Source: JBQLZO01 sp052168315
GTDB taxonomy: Bacteria > Planctomycetota > Phycisphaerae > Phycisphaerales > UBA1924
Assembly: GCA_052168315.1 (NCBI GenBank)
Contig: JBQLZO010000028.1
Coordinates: 62,001 to 126,000 of the forward strand
Direction: 5' to 3'
Length of the DNA: 64,000 bases
This document shows, piece after piece, positions 1 to 8,689 of this stretch. The translations under genes were made by a program, and so were the position numbers. Positions within the stretch are counted from its first letter, which is position 1; each line of letters starts with the position of its first letter. The notes below the pieces were generated by a model, which was given only the letters and a program-made list of their open reading frames with translations, made no database searches and was not told the origin of the DNA.

Positions 1-819
1 GGGTACGCGCCGGCGGGTCTGTCTCCGGGCGTGGCGGTGCTGACGAACTTCGCGCCCAACCACCTCGACTGGCACGGGAGCGTGGAGCACTACGCGGCGA
101 GCAAGCGGGTGATCTTCGCGCATCAGCAGGCTGGCGATGTGGCGCTGGTGCCGGCGATCGGCGAGCGTGATCGGTGGGTGGCACAGGAGTGCGTGGCCCG
201 GGTCGAGGGGATCGCGGAGGCGGCGCGGGAGATGGGCGGGGCGCTGTCGTTGTCGGTGGTGGGGGGGCACAACCGGATGAACGCGTGCGCGGCGATCGCG
301 GCCTGCGAGGCGTTGGCGGGCGTGGAGCGATCGAAGGCGATCGCGTCGGTGAACGCCTTTCGCGGGCTGCCGCACCGGCTTGAACTGGTGCGGGTGACGG
401 CCGGCGGGATCCGGTGCATCAACGATTCGAAGTGCACGACGCCCGAAGGGGCGGCGCTGGCGGTGGGCGCCTTCGAAGGCGCGGGTGAGTGCGGGGCGGG
501 TCGCGTGGTGCTGGTCTGCGGCGGGGCCGAGAAGGGTGTGCCGCTGGATCCGATGGTGGGTGCGGCGGCATCGTGCGGGGCGGTGCTGACGATCGGCGCG
601 ACGGGTGAGCGGCTGGCGGAACTGGTCCGCAGCGCGGGCGGACGTGCGGAGCACGCCGGGACGCTGGAGGCGGCGATGTCGCGGGCGCGGGCGTTGCGAT
701 CCGTGATGGCCGGCGGCGGGGTGCTGCTGCTCTCGCCGGGGTGCGCCTCGTGGGACCAGTTCGCGAATTACGAACAGCGCGGCGAGGCGTTCGCGCGGTG
801 GTGCGAAGACTTGGATTGA
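1..819 (+). CDS. murD: UDP-N-acetylmuramoylalanine--D-glutamate ligase (MurD), 5' end missing
   Basis: MurD adds D-glutamate to UDP-MurNAc-L-Ala in the cytoplasm during peptidoglycan precursor synthesis. The reading frame is open to the window edge, so only the last 272 residues are seen: the end of the central ATPase domain and the whole C-terminal domain. Family landmarks are TNFAPNHLDWH near the start, HRLELV followed by INDSKCTTPEG (the usual NDSKATN stretch), CGGAEKGVPL (usual GGxDKG) and LLLSPGCASWDQF near the end. MurD is normally about 440-460 residues, so roughly 170-190 residues lie upstream. The gene converges on a sulfotransferase 16 bases away, so no further dcw-cluster gene follows. 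The window's only ACGT tetranucleotide (642-645) lies here. Family assignment is firm; the start cannot be seen. Confidence 0.95.
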   Translation, partial: GYAPAGLSPGVAVLTNFAPNHLDWHGSVEHYAASKRVIFAHQQAGDVALVPAIGERDRWVAQECVARVEGIAEAAREMGGALSLSVVGGHNRMNACAAIAACEALAGVERSKAIASVNAFRGLPHRLELVRVTAGGIRCINDSKCTTPEGAALAVGAFEGAGECGAGRVVLVCGGAEKGVPLDPMVGAAASCGAVLTIGATGERLAELVRSAGGRAEHAGTLEAAMSRARALRSVMAGGGVLLLSPGCASWDQFANYEQRGEAFARWCEDLD

Positions 820-835
820 GGCGGATGCCTGGCGC

Positions 836-1777
836 TCAGGTGGCGGCGCGGGTGGACGCGGCGGGTGCGCCGGGATCCGTTGCGCTGCTCGAAGATGGGC
901 GCTGCTGGGCGTGCTTGGCGCGGACGCCCTCGAAGTCCCAGATGGGCTCGGAGCGCCCGAGATACTCCGCGAGGCGGTCGGCATCCGGGCGTAGGGCGTC
1001 GATCAGGCGGTCGATGGTCTCGGCGCTGGGTGGCGCGGGGCGTGGTGGTGGGGTCGGGGAGAACCAGGAGAGCACGCGGCGCCGGGTCTCGGGCGCGAGC
1101 ATCGGCCTGATGTAGCGGATGTAGGCCTGGGACTGCTGGAACTTCTTGAGCGGGCCCGGCGCCACGACGCGGGCCTCGCCCTTGTTGTGGACCAGGCCCT
1201 CATCGATGAGCTCCGGGCGGGGCTCGATCCCGAGCCAGCGGGAGAGCTCGGCGATGGTGTCGCGGCGCGACTTGATGAACTCCTCGAAGATGACGATGCG
1301 GATGCGCGCATCGCCGATGGCGGCGCGCCATGGCTGGATCTGCATGAAGTAGCGCGAGTAGTCCGTGAATCGCGGGATTGTGCGGAGGGCCTCGTCGGGA
1401 TCGTGCGGGATGGCGCGGGGTTTGTCGCTGAGCTCGTGGAAGTGCTGGGAGATGGCGCGGGAGACGGGGTCGCGGACGATGTAGAGCACCTTGAAGTCGT
1501 CGGGCAGGAGCTGGCAGGCGCGCTCGGGCACGCCGGGGAACTCGGGGAGCTTGGCGTAGATGGTCGAGGCGTCGCCGGCGATGGTCCCCGGGGGGCATGA
1601 TCGGAAGTAGCGCTCGTAGGACGCCCGTCCGGCGGGCGTGAGCACGGCGTCCCGCGCGAGGTCGCCGGGCTCCTTTGGGTCGCAGAACTGGATGCCGGGC
1701 TGGGTGTCGAGATCGGCGTACAGGCTGGTGGTGCCCGATTTCATCGCGCCGATGAGCAGGAGGCTTGGGAGGGTCAT
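836..1777 (-). CDS. PAPS-dependent sulfotransferase domain protein
   Basis: Predicted to move sulfate from PAPS to a carbohydrate or other acceptor; the acceptor cannot be read from sequence. The 313-residue protein starts with the 5'-phosphosulfate loop GAMKSGTTSLYADL (about residues 10-23). Mid-protein it has the 3'-phosphate motif YIVRDPVSRAISQHFHE, the standard pair for the Sulfotransfer_1 family. The ATG at 1775-1777 sits directly before this loop; the frame runs open further upstream but that part is low-complexity shadow sequence. It lies 181 bases downstream of thiE on the same strand and converges on murD. The length is normal for bacterial members. Such genes are often numerous in marine planctomycetes, which is family knowledge and not seen here. 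Confidence 0.88.
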   Translation of the reverse strand: MTLPSLLLIGAMKSGTTSLYADLDTQPGIQFCDPKEPGDLARDAVLTPAGRASYERYFRSCPPGTIAGDASTIYAKLPEFPGVPERACQLLPDDFKVLYIVRDPVSRAISQHFHELSDKPRAIPHDPDEALRTIPRFTDYSRYFMQIQPWRAAIGDARIRIVIFEEFIKSRRDTIAELSRWLGIEPRPELIDEGLVHNKGEARVVAPGPLKKFQQSQAYIRYIRPMLAPETRRRVLSWFSPTPPPRPAPPSAETIDRLIDALRPDADRLAEYLGRSEPIWDFEGVRAKHAQQRPSSSSATDPGAPAASTRAAT

Positions 1778-1958
1778 GGGATCGTTCCGCGTGGGTTCCG
1801 TGTGGCGCGGCGATCGCCCCGGATCGGGGGTTCGGCGCTGACCGGCAAGCGTATGCGCTGGTGTGATCGGGGCGCGAGCGCGGAGGCTTGATGCGCGGTG
1901 CGCGAGGGATTGGCGGGAGGGTGTGGGTGTGCGGCCCGGGCGGGCTCCGGGGGCGATG

Positions 1959-3053
1959 TCAGGGCGTGTTGTCCTCGTCCGCGGCGCCGGATGACGGATC
2001 GATGGCGCTCCTGAGGGCCTCGCACACGGCCATGGGGTCCTTGGCGGAGCACACGGCCGAGGAGACGGCCACGCCGCGGGCGCCGGCGGCGACGACCTCC
2101 TTGATCGTGTCCTTGGTGATGCCGCCGATGGCCAGGTGCGGCGGAAGGGTGGGCTTGAACTTGAGGTACTTCGCCAGGTAGGCGGGGGTGGCGATGGTGT
2201 CCTTCTGCTTGGTGCTCGTGGGGAACATGGGGCCGACGCCGCAGTAGTCAGCGCCCGCCTGGAGCGCCCACTTGGCCTGGATGAGGTTCGAGGTCGAGAC
2301 GCCGACGAGCAGGTCGAACCCGATGAGCTTGCGGACGGACGAGACGGCGAGGTCGGCCTGGCCGAGGTGCACGCCATCGGCGCCGGCGAGCAGGGCGATG
2401 TCGGGGCGGTCGTTGATGACGACGGAGATCTTGTGGTCCGTGGATTCTTCCTCGGCGAGGCGCACGAGGAGGCGTGCGCGGGCGAGCAGGTCGCCGCCAT
2501 CGGCGTGCTTCTCGCGGAGCTGGAGGCAGTCGGCGCCGCCCATGATCGCGAGCTGGGCGACGGTGAGCCAGTTGTGGTGGGTGCACAGCTCTTCGGTGAT
2601 GATGACGCAGAGCGTCCACTGGGTCGCCCTGCCGGTGCCCATGGCGGCGACGAGTTTCATCTCGAGGTCGTAGGCGTGGTACCGGAGTTCTTCGAGGCGC
2701 TGGGCGATGCCGGGGTCGGTGGGCGCGAGGACCTTCGAGAACTCCTCAAGCGATCGCAGGGCTTCGCCGAGCCGCTTGCCGGCGGCGATGACGACCTCGC
2801 GGACTGAGTGGCGGGTGGACTCGCCCGGGGTGGTGTGGGCGGTCCCGACATCGCCCGGGGTGTCGCGGAGCATGATCTCGCGTCCCGGGTGGGGGAGCCT
2901 GGCGAGGGTGTCGCCCAGCGTGTGCCGGAGTTCCTTGGCCTGCTTGGAGAGGTCTCCGAGGTCGAGGAGGAAGCGTGCGGCATCCTCCATGACACGCAGC
3001 GCCTCGCGGGCGCGGTTGGCGTTGGCGTCGATGATGCGGGCGGGGTCGCGCAT
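1959..3053 (-). CDS. thiE: Thiamine-phosphate synthase with N-terminal ThiD2-type domain
   Basis: ThiE condenses HMP diphosphate with the thiazole phosphate to give thiamine monophosphate. At 364 residues it is about 150 longer than plain ThiE. The N-terminal part (about 1-140, starting RIIDANANRAREALRVMEDA) matches the ThiD2 domain, described as an alternative HMP-phosphate kinase. The C-terminal barrel carries QLREKHADGG, INDRPDIALLAGADGVHLGQ, GPMFPTSTK and LAIGGI, all ThiE substrate- and phosphate-binding motifs. The ATG at 3051-3053 begins the conserved ThiD2 opening. No Shine-Dalgarno and no convincing TPP riboswitch is visible in the 131 bases upstream. It lies downstream of the OppA/OppB genes on the same strand but is probably functionally unrelated. 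Confidence 0.93.
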   Translation of the reverse strand: MRDPARIIDANANRAREALRVMEDAARFLLDLGDLSKQAKELRHTLGDTLARLPHPGREIMLRDTPGDVGTAHTTPGESTRHSVREVVIAAGKRLGEALRSLEEFSKVLAPTDPGIAQRLEELRYHAYDLEMKLVAAMGTGRATQWTLCVIITEELCTHHNWLTVAQLAIMGGADCLQLREKHADGGDLLARARLLVRLAEEESTDHKISVVINDRPDIALLAGADGVHLGQADLAVSSVRKLIGFDLLVGVSTSNLIQAKWALQAGADYCGVGPMFPTSTKQKDTIATPAYLAKYLKFKPTLPPHLAIGGITKDTIKEVVAAGARGVAVSSAVCSAKDPMAVCEALRSAIDPSSGAADEDNTP

Positions 3054-3096
3054 GGCGCTGAGTCTATCGGGGCCCGGGCTTGGGATCTGAGATCAC

Positions 3097-3120
3097 CGCG
3101 GAGGCGCGGAGGCGCGGAGA
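3097..3120. repeat. Three tandem copies of an 8-mer (CGCGGAGG)
   Basis: Positions 3097-3104 and 3105-3112 read CGCGGAGG, and 3113-3120 reads CGCGGAGA. The array sits in the 131-base gap between thiE and oppB and is followed by a G/T-rich stretch. Short GCGGAGGCGCGGAG arrays of this kind occur as dispersed intergenic repeats in many bacteria. No function can be assigned from one copy. Confidence 0.7.
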
Positions 3121-3184
3121 AGAGTGGTTGGTGTGTGGTGGGGGTGTGTGGTGTGCGTTTCGGCACCGGATGGTATCACCTTTG

Positions 3185-4156
3185 TCAGGTGATTCTCGGA
3201 TCGACGAATCGGTAGAGCACATCGACGATGAGATTGAACACGACGAGCATGCCGGCGAATATGAGGGTGACGCCCATGATGACGAACAGGTCCTTGTTCT
3301 GGACGCCGTTGACGAAGTGCTGGCCGATGCCGGGGACATTGAAGACGGTCTCGACGACGAAGGAGCCCGTCATGGCGAAGGCGGCGGCGGGGCCGAGGTA
3401 GGAGAGCACGGGGAGGAACGCGTTCTTGAGCGCGTGCTTGAGGATGATGCGGGATTCGGGGAGCCCCTTGGCGCGGGCGGTGCGGACATAGTCGGTGTTG
3501 AGCGCCTCGATCATGCCCATGCGGGTCAGGCGTGCGATGTAGGCCGCGAAGGGGAGCGAGAGCGTGAGCGCCGGGAGGATGGCATCCTGCGGTCGGCCCC
3601 AGGATCCCACGCCGCCGATCCCGAGCCAGACGGGGAACGCGACGAGCAGGAGGGTTCCGATCACGAAGCTGGGCAGCGAGATGCCCACGAGCGCGACGAC
3701 GAGGGTCGCGTAGTCGACGATGGAGTTCGGTTTGACCGCGCCGAGCACGCCGGCGAGCAGGCCGAGCGCGAGGGCGATGAGGATGGCCGCGAGCCCCAGG
3801 GTGATGGAGACGGGCAAGGATGAGGCGATGAGCTGGTTGACATTCCAGTCCTCGTATCGGAACGAGGGGCCAAAGTTGAAGATGTACTTGGGCGGTTGAC
3901 CCTCCGCGCCCTTGAGCTTCTCGGTGGCCCATTCGACGCCGGTGACATTGGTCAGGTACTGGACATAGAAGCGGACGGGGTCGTCGAGGTTGTACTGGCG
4001 CTCCATGGCCTCGAGCACGGCGGCGGGCGGCTGGCGGCCCTCATCGTTGATCACGGCCGACCCGGGCAGCGCCCACGCGAGCAGGAAGGTGATCGTATAG
4101 ATCACGAACAGGATAATGGGCAGCTGCAGGAGCCTGCGGAGGATCAGCCCGATCAT
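3185..4156 (-). CDS. ABC transporter permease, DppB/OppB type
   Basis: Inner-membrane permease of a peptide- or nickel-type ABC importer, 323 residues and about six membrane segments. It opens with the typical MIGLILRRLLQLPIILF first segment of this family and has the EAA-loop region EALNTDYVRTARAKGL that contacts the ATPase. A long periplasmic loop (about residues 35-120) follows the first segment, as usual for DppB/OppB. The ATG (4154-4156) overlaps the TGA of the binding-protein gene by four bases (ATGA), implying translational coupling. The partner permease (OppC) and the ATPases (OppD/F) are not adjacent; the next gene is thiE. The substrate is unknown. Confidence 0.92.
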   Translation of the reverse strand: MIGLILRRLLQLPIILFVIYTITFLLAWALPGSAVINDEGRQPPAAVLEAMERQYNLDDPVRFYVQYLTNVTGVEWATEKLKGAEGQPPKYIFNFGPSFRYEDWNVNQLIASSLPVSITLGLAAILIALALGLLAGVLGAVKPNSIVDYATLVVALVGISLPSFVIGTLLLVAFPVWLGIGGVGSWGRPQDAILPALTLSLPFAAYIARLTRMGMIEALNTDYVRTARAKGLPESRIILKHALKNAFLPVLSYLGPAAAFAMTGSFVVETVFNVPGIGQHFVNGVQNKDLFVIMGVTLIFAGMLVVFNLIVDVLYRFVDPRIT

Positions 4157-6027
4157 TCCACGACCTCCAGCTTCCAGAGGTACTGCACGAGCCTGGGGTG
4201 CGACGAGAGCCCTCTGAGCCCGCCGGGGTTCGGCGAGCCGTCGGGCTTGGTGGGCGGGTGGTACATGTAGTACTCGTTGTAGTGCCAGATGGGCAGGATG
4301 GGCAGGGCCTCTTCCATCACATAGCGCTCGGCCTCTTCGTAGAGATCGGTGCGCTGCTCGTCGTCGAGCGTTCTCGCGGCCTTGTCGAGCAGTTCGTCGA
4401 AGTACGGGTCGGAGAAGTTGCGGTCGTTGTTGCCATCGCCGGTCTTGTGGAGGTTGTGGAAGGTCGTGGGGTCGGCGTAGTCGCCGTACCACCCGCCGCG
4501 GGCCATGTGGTAGTCCTGCTTCTTGAGGTTGTCGCGGTAGACCTTGGTTTCCTTGACGACGATCTGGCAGCGGATGCCGAGGGTCTGCTCCCACATCGCC
4601 GCCATGGCCTGGGCGATGGTGACATGGTACGAGCCTGATGAGCAGAGCAGTTCGATGGCGGGGAACGGCTCGCCGTTCTCGTTCTCCGGGATGCCATCGC
4701 CATCGCGGTCCTGCCACCCCGCGGAGGCGAGTTCGGACCTGGCCTTGGCCGGATCGAAGCGGAGGCCCTCGGGCGATTCGAAGCCCGGGAGCGAGCCGGG
4801 CGGGATCAGGACATACGCGGCCCGCTCGCCGGAGCGACGGATGTCGTTGCAGAGGCGCTCCTTGTCGAGCCCGTAGGCCAGCGCCCGGCGCACGCGGGCG
4901 TCGGAGAGGGGGTTGGGCCGGCCGTCGTTGAAGCGGGGATTGCAGTTGAACGACCAGAAGTAGGTGCCAAAGGTCGAGAAGGCGTGGATGGAGTCGAGCC
5001 CGCCCTGGGCCTTGAGCTCGAGCATGTCGCCGGTGTAGTCGGCGGTGACATCGGCGAGCCAGTCGGCGGCGCCGGACTTGAACGCGAGCACCGCGGTGTT
5101 CGGATCGTCGATGGGGATGAGCTTGACGGAGTCGGACTTGACGGCCTCGGGCCGCCAGTAGTGCGGGTTGCGCTCCATGCGGACCTCGCGCCGGAACTCC
5201 CAGTTGGCGACGATGTACGGGCCGTTGGAGACGATCTGGCCCGGCTTGGTCCACCCGTGGTCCTGCCTGATCACGCCGGTCTGCGGGTCGATGGTCACGA
5301 AGCGCTCGACGGTGGGCTCGTGCACCGGGTGGAACGGCGAGTAGCACATCAGGTCGAGAAAGTATGGGGTGGGCTGCGCGAGCGTCACGCGGATGGTGTG
5401 ATCGTCGACGATCTCGATGCCGACGGTGTCGCGGAAGCGCTGGTTCGATTGCTCGCGGAGCGCCTCGGCGGCGCGTCGGAGCTTGGCGGTCTGGGAGAGG
5501 GCGCGACCGCTCTCGTCTGTGGCCGAGCCGAGGTCGAACATCGCGATGCGTTCGGCGTCGGTCAGGCGGCTGTAGGCGTCGGTCTGCTCGACGCGCCAGT
5601 TGAAGTAGTCCTCGGCGCCCTTGATGACGAAGTACATCTGCGCGTAGTCGGCGGCGGTGTCCGGGAGCATGCCGCGCTGCCATGAGTAGGCGAAGTCGTG
5701 CGCGGTGACGGGATCGCCGTTGGACCAGCGGGCCTCGGGGCGGAGGTGGAAGGTGTAGACGAGCTTGTCGGGCGAGGTGTCCCAGTGGGTGGCGATGGCG
5801 GGCTCGGGCTCGAAGTCCGGGCTCTCATTGTTCCAGCGGAGCAGGGCCTCGTACACGGCGTAGCACACGCGGTTGTCCTGGAGGTAGGACATCCGCTGCG
5901 GATCGAGCGTGTTCAGGTCGAAGACCTCGATGTAGGTCAGTTCGGCGGGGCCGGACCCGCGGTCGGAGACGACCGTGGCGGCCAGGCCCGCGATGAGCAG
6001 CGCGAAGACGATGATCACGATCCGCAT
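4153..6027 (-). CDS. ABC transporter substrate-binding protein, family 5 (OppA-like)
   Basis: Exported binding protein that captures an oligopeptide-like solute and delivers it to the permease encoded next. It has 624 residues. The hydrophobic N-terminus MRIVIIVFALLIAGLAATVV is a signal peptide or membrane anchor without a clear lipobox. The mature part starts with EVFDLNTLDPQRM and contains FHLRPEARWSNGDPVTAHDF, the classic family-5 SBP signature, then NPHYWRPEAVKSD and FNCNPRFNDGRPNPLSD. I chose the ATG at 6025-6027 because it places the hydrophobic segment at the very N-terminus; 19 upstream in-frame residues look non-coding. The gene overlaps the permease by ATGA and is transcribed divergently from lgt. 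Confidence 0.93.
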   Translation of the reverse strand: MRIVIIVFALLIAGLAATVVSDRGSGPAELTYIEVFDLNTLDPQRMSYLQDNRVCYAVYEALLRWNNESPDFEPEPAIATHWDTSPDKLVYTFHLRPEARWSNGDPVTAHDFAYSWQRGMLPDTAADYAQMYFVIKGAEDYFNWRVEQTDAYSRLTDAERIAMFDLGSATDESGRALSQTAKLRRAAEALREQSNQRFRDTVGIEIVDDHTIRVTLAQPTPYFLDLMCYSPFHPVHEPTVERFVTIDPQTGVIRQDHGWTKPGQIVSNGPYIVANWEFRREVRMERNPHYWRPEAVKSDSVKLIPIDDPNTAVLAFKSGAADWLADVTADYTGDMLELKAQGGLDSIHAFSTFGTYFWSFNCNPRFNDGRPNPLSDARVRRALAYGLDKERLCNDIRRSGERAAYVLIPPGSLPGFESPEGLRFDPAKARSELASAGWQDRDGDGIPENENGEPFPAIELLCSSGSYHVTIAQAMAAMWEQTLGIRCQIVVKETKVYRDNLKKQDYHMARGGWYGDYADPTTFHNLHKTGDGNNDRNFSDPYFDELLDKAARTLDDEQRTDLYEEAERYVMEEALPILPIWHYNEYYMYHPPTKPDGSPNPGGLRGLSSHPRLVQYLWKLEVVE

Positions 6028-6134
6028 GACCGGAGGATACCCGGTGCGGCGCGCCGGGCGGGCGTTGCCCGTCCGCGGCGGCATGGCGGGGCGACGAGGG
6101 GCGATGGCGCGGGGCGCGCGGTACGCTCTGGACG

Positions 6135-7268
6135 ATGCTCACGCTCGCCGACTGGGTGCACAACCTGAGCCCGTTCGCCCTGCGGATCTCCGGGGATTTC
6201 GGGCTCCGGTGGTACGGGCTCTCGTACCTCCTGGGATTCGTGATCGCGTGGTGGGTGCTGAAGCTGCTGGCGCGGCGCGGGGCGCTGCGGATCGAGCCCG
6301 AGCGGGTGACCGACCTGATGCTCTGGCTCGTGGTGGGGGTGATCGTGGGCGGGCGGCTGGGATACTGCGTGGTGTACCAGCCATCGCTGCTGTGGTCGGT
6401 CTCGGGCGGGTTCCCGTTCTGGGGCGTGCTGCGACTGAACCAGGGCGGGATGGCCTCGCACGGCGGGCTGATCGGCGTGATCGCGGCGGCGTGGTGGTAC
6501 GGGCGGCGGCAGGGCGTGCACCCGCTGCACATCCTGGACTGCCTGGCGCTGGTGGCGCCGATCGGGCTGATGCTCGGGCGGATCGCGAACTTCATCAACG
6601 GCGAGCTGCTGGGGCGGATCGTCGCGGGGCGCGGGGAACCCGGCCCGTGGTGGAGCGTGCGGTATCCGCAGGAGCTGCTGGAGCGTGGGAGCGAGCTTCC
6701 GCCTCTGTCGGCGGGCGAGGCCGCAGCGATCGAGGAATTGATCGTGCGCGCCGATGCGGCGATGCAGGGCATCGCCGGCGGCGCGTACGGCGCCGCGGCC
6801 GACCGGCTGGTCGCGCAGACGCTGAGCGATCCGAATGTCGAGATCCTGGGCGCGTATCCGGTGCTGATCGAGGCGATCCAGCGCGGGCACGATCGGCTGG
6901 CGCAGGAGCTGGGGCCGCTGCTGACCGCGCGGCATCCATCGCAGTTGTATCAGGCGGGCGTGGAGGGGCCGTTCGTGCTCTCGGCGGTGTGGGGGTGCTG
7001 GCTGGCCGGTTCGCGGTCGCCGGGCCAGTGCGGCGCGGTGTTCATGGCCTCGTACGGGATCGGGCGGATCGCGACCGAGTTCTTCCGGCTGCCCGATGCG
7101 CACCTGCAGGTGGCCCGGGTGCTCGGGCTCTCGCGCGGCCAGTGGCTGTCGGTGGGGATGATCGTCGCGGGCGCCTTGCTGTGGGCGTGGGCATCGCGTG
7201 CGCGGGCGCGGACCCACGAACCAGCACCGGGCGACTCCGCAGCAGGGCGCGGCGAACAGGGATCATGA
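6135..7268 (+). CDS. lgt: Prolipoprotein diacylglyceryl transferase (Lgt) with an inserted segment
   Basis: Inner-membrane enzyme that attaches diacylglycerol to the lipobox cysteine of prolipoproteins, the first step of lipoprotein maturation. Landmarks are RWYGLSYLLGF (about 26-36), MASHGGLIG containing the expected essential His (H109), GRIANFINGELLGR (148-161, family consensus GRIGNFINGE) and RHPSQLY (266-272). At 377 residues it is about 100 longer than E. coli Lgt. The extra sequence lies mainly between residues 180 and 264: a soluble, Ala/Glu-rich block between PQELLERG and the RHPSQLY motif, with no frameshift. ATG 6135 is the only plausible start. It converges on citrate synthase with 26 bases between the stops. 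Confidence 0.94.
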   Translation: MLTLADWVHNLSPFALRISGDFGLRWYGLSYLLGFVIAWWVLKLLARRGALRIEPERVTDLMLWLVVGVIVGGRLGYCVVYQPSLLWSVSGGFPFWGVLRLNQGGMASHGGLIGVIAAAWWYGRRQGVHPLHILDCLALVAPIGLMLGRIANFINGELLGRIVAGRGEPGPWWSVRYPQELLERGSELPPLSAGEAAAIEELIVRADAAMQGIAGGAYGAAADRLVAQTLSDPNVEILGAYPVLIEAIQRGHDRLAQELGPLLTARHPSQLYQAGVEGPFVLSAVWGCWLAGSRSPGQCGAVFMASYGIGRIATEFFRLPDAHLQVARVLGLSRGQWLSVGMIVAGALLWAWASRARARTHEPAPGDSAAGRGEQGS

Positions 7269-7294
7269 GCCCGGATGCGGAGCGCTGGAGATGA

Positions 7295-8461
7295 TCAGCG
7301 CTCGTTCCACTTCTTCAGTTCGGGCCCGACATACTCGGCGATGGGGCGGATGAGCCGGTTGTTGGCGTGCTGCTCCATGATGTGGGCGCACCAGCCGGTG
7401 ATGCGGGATGCGACGAAGATGGGGGTGTACTGGGGCACGGGGATGCCCATCGTGTAGTAGGTCATGCCGCAGGGGAAGTCGACATTGGGGAAGATCTTCT
7501 TCTCGTCGGCCATGATCTTCTGGACGCGCTCGCCGAGTTCGAACCACTGCGTGGCATCGCCGCCCTTGGCGTCGGCCATCTTGCGCCCCAGCGCGTGGAG
7601 GATGCCGGCGCGGTGGTCGCCGTTCTTGTAGACGCGGTGCCCGAAGCCCATGAGCTTGCGCTTCTCGGCGAACGCGCGGTGCATCCACTCTTCAACGGAT
7701 TCGCCCTTGGCGGTATCGGCCTTAATGTCGCGAAGCATGTCCATGGCGGCCTCGTTCGCGCCGCCGTGGAGCGGGCCGCGGAGCGCGGCGATGGCGCCGG
7801 TGACGGCGCCGTGCATGTCTGAGAGGGTCGCCGAGATGACGCGGGAGGCGAAGGTCGAGGCGTTGTAATCGTGCTCGGCGTAGAGGATGAGCGAGACATC
7901 CATGACTTTTTCGGCCTCGGGCGATGGCTTCTCGCCGAGCATCATGTGCATGAGGTTGGCCGAGTGGGACAGCGCGGGATCCGGCTGGATGGCCTTGCGC
8001 CCGTCGAGCGCGTTCTGCATGTGCCCGATGATGGTGGGGATCTTGGCGGTGAGGCGCTTGGCCTTGGCGAGGTTGGCCGCAGGCGAGCTGTCCTGGCACT
8101 GCGGATCGACATGCCCGAGCATGGAGACGGCGGTGCGGAGCACATCCATGGGGACCGCGGTGCCGGCTTCGAGCATCGGCTTGGCCTCGACGAGGAAGCG
8201 CGCGACGAAGTCGGGGATCGATCGCTCGCCCTTGAGCTCATCGGAGAAGCGCTTGAGCTCGGCGTCGGACGGCTTGTGCCCTTCGAGCAGGAGGAAGGCG
8301 ACCTGCTCGAAGGTGGCGTTGGCGGCCAGGTCGGCGATCTCGTACCCGCGGTAGATCAGCGAGGTCTGCGAGACGGCGCAGATGGCGGTCTTGCCGGCGA
8401 TCATGCCCTCGAGCCCGGATGACTTGAGTTCCGCGGTCGACTGTGTGGTGGTGGTGCTCAT
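7295..8461 (-). CDS. gltA: Citrate synthase (possibly 2-methylcitrate synthase)
   Basis: Condenses acetyl-CoA and oxaloacetate to citrate, the entry step of the TCA cycle. It has 388 residues, the length of the short dimeric type. Catalytic landmarks are AEHDYNAST (H197), GPLHGGANEAAM (H232, the catalytic His region) and MGFGHRVYKNGDHR (H275), with the late Asp probably in the NVDFPCGMTYYTMG stretch. The ATG at 8459-8461 is preceded by GAGGAG about eight bases upstream. The frame stays open for another 600 codons upstream, but that is antisense to the SDR and hydrolase genes and is rejected. A 2-methylcitrate synthase cannot be excluded from sequence alone. Confidence 0.93.
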   Translation of the reverse strand: MSTTTTQSTAELKSSGLEGMIAGKTAICAVSQTSLIYRGYEIADLAANATFEQVAFLLLEGHKPSDAELKRFSDELKGERSIPDFVARFLVEAKPMLEAGTAVPMDVLRTAVSMLGHVDPQCQDSSPAANLAKAKRLTAKIPTIIGHMQNALDGRKAIQPDPALSHSANLMHMMLGEKPSPEAEKVMDVSLILYAEHDYNASTFASRVISATLSDMHGAVTGAIAALRGPLHGGANEAAMDMLRDIKADTAKGESVEEWMHRAFAEKRKLMGFGHRVYKNGDHRAGILHALGRKMADAKGGDATQWFELGERVQKIMADEKKIFPNVDFPCGMTYYTMGIPVPQYTPIFVASRITGWCAHIMEQHANNRLIRPIAEYVGPELKKWNER

Positions 8462-8573
8462 GGGCGTCTCCTCTGGCGTTCGTTCGTGGATGGGGGAAGG
8501 GGTGCGTGCCGGCGGCGGGGCCTTGCGCTCCCCGCGGGAAAGGGGGAAGGCGGGGGGCCGCGCCGGATTGACG

Positions 8574-8579
8574 AGTATA
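8574..8579 (-). promoter_or_regulatory. Possible -10 element for citrate synthase
   Basis: The minus strand reads TATACT here, 113 bases upstream of the citrate synthase ATG, in the 228-base divergent gap shared with the SDR gene. This is five of six matches to TATAAT in otherwise GC-rich DNA. No good -35 hexamer is seen at 16-18 bases spacing, so the call is weak. Confidence 0.3.
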
Positions 8580-8689
8580 GGTGAGCCGCCCTCGAAGGCC
8601 CGAGATGGCCCGGGGAGAGGCGGAACCGGTTGGGCGGAGACGGGCGGGCGGCGGCGGTGGGCGTGGGCGGGCGGGGCTAGTGTCCGGGC

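Noticed and set aside
3088..3100. CTGAGATCACC, resembling a TPP riboswitch core
   Set aside because: It lacks the second half of the THI box, lies on the wrong strand for thiE, and has no thiamine gene downstream on that strand.
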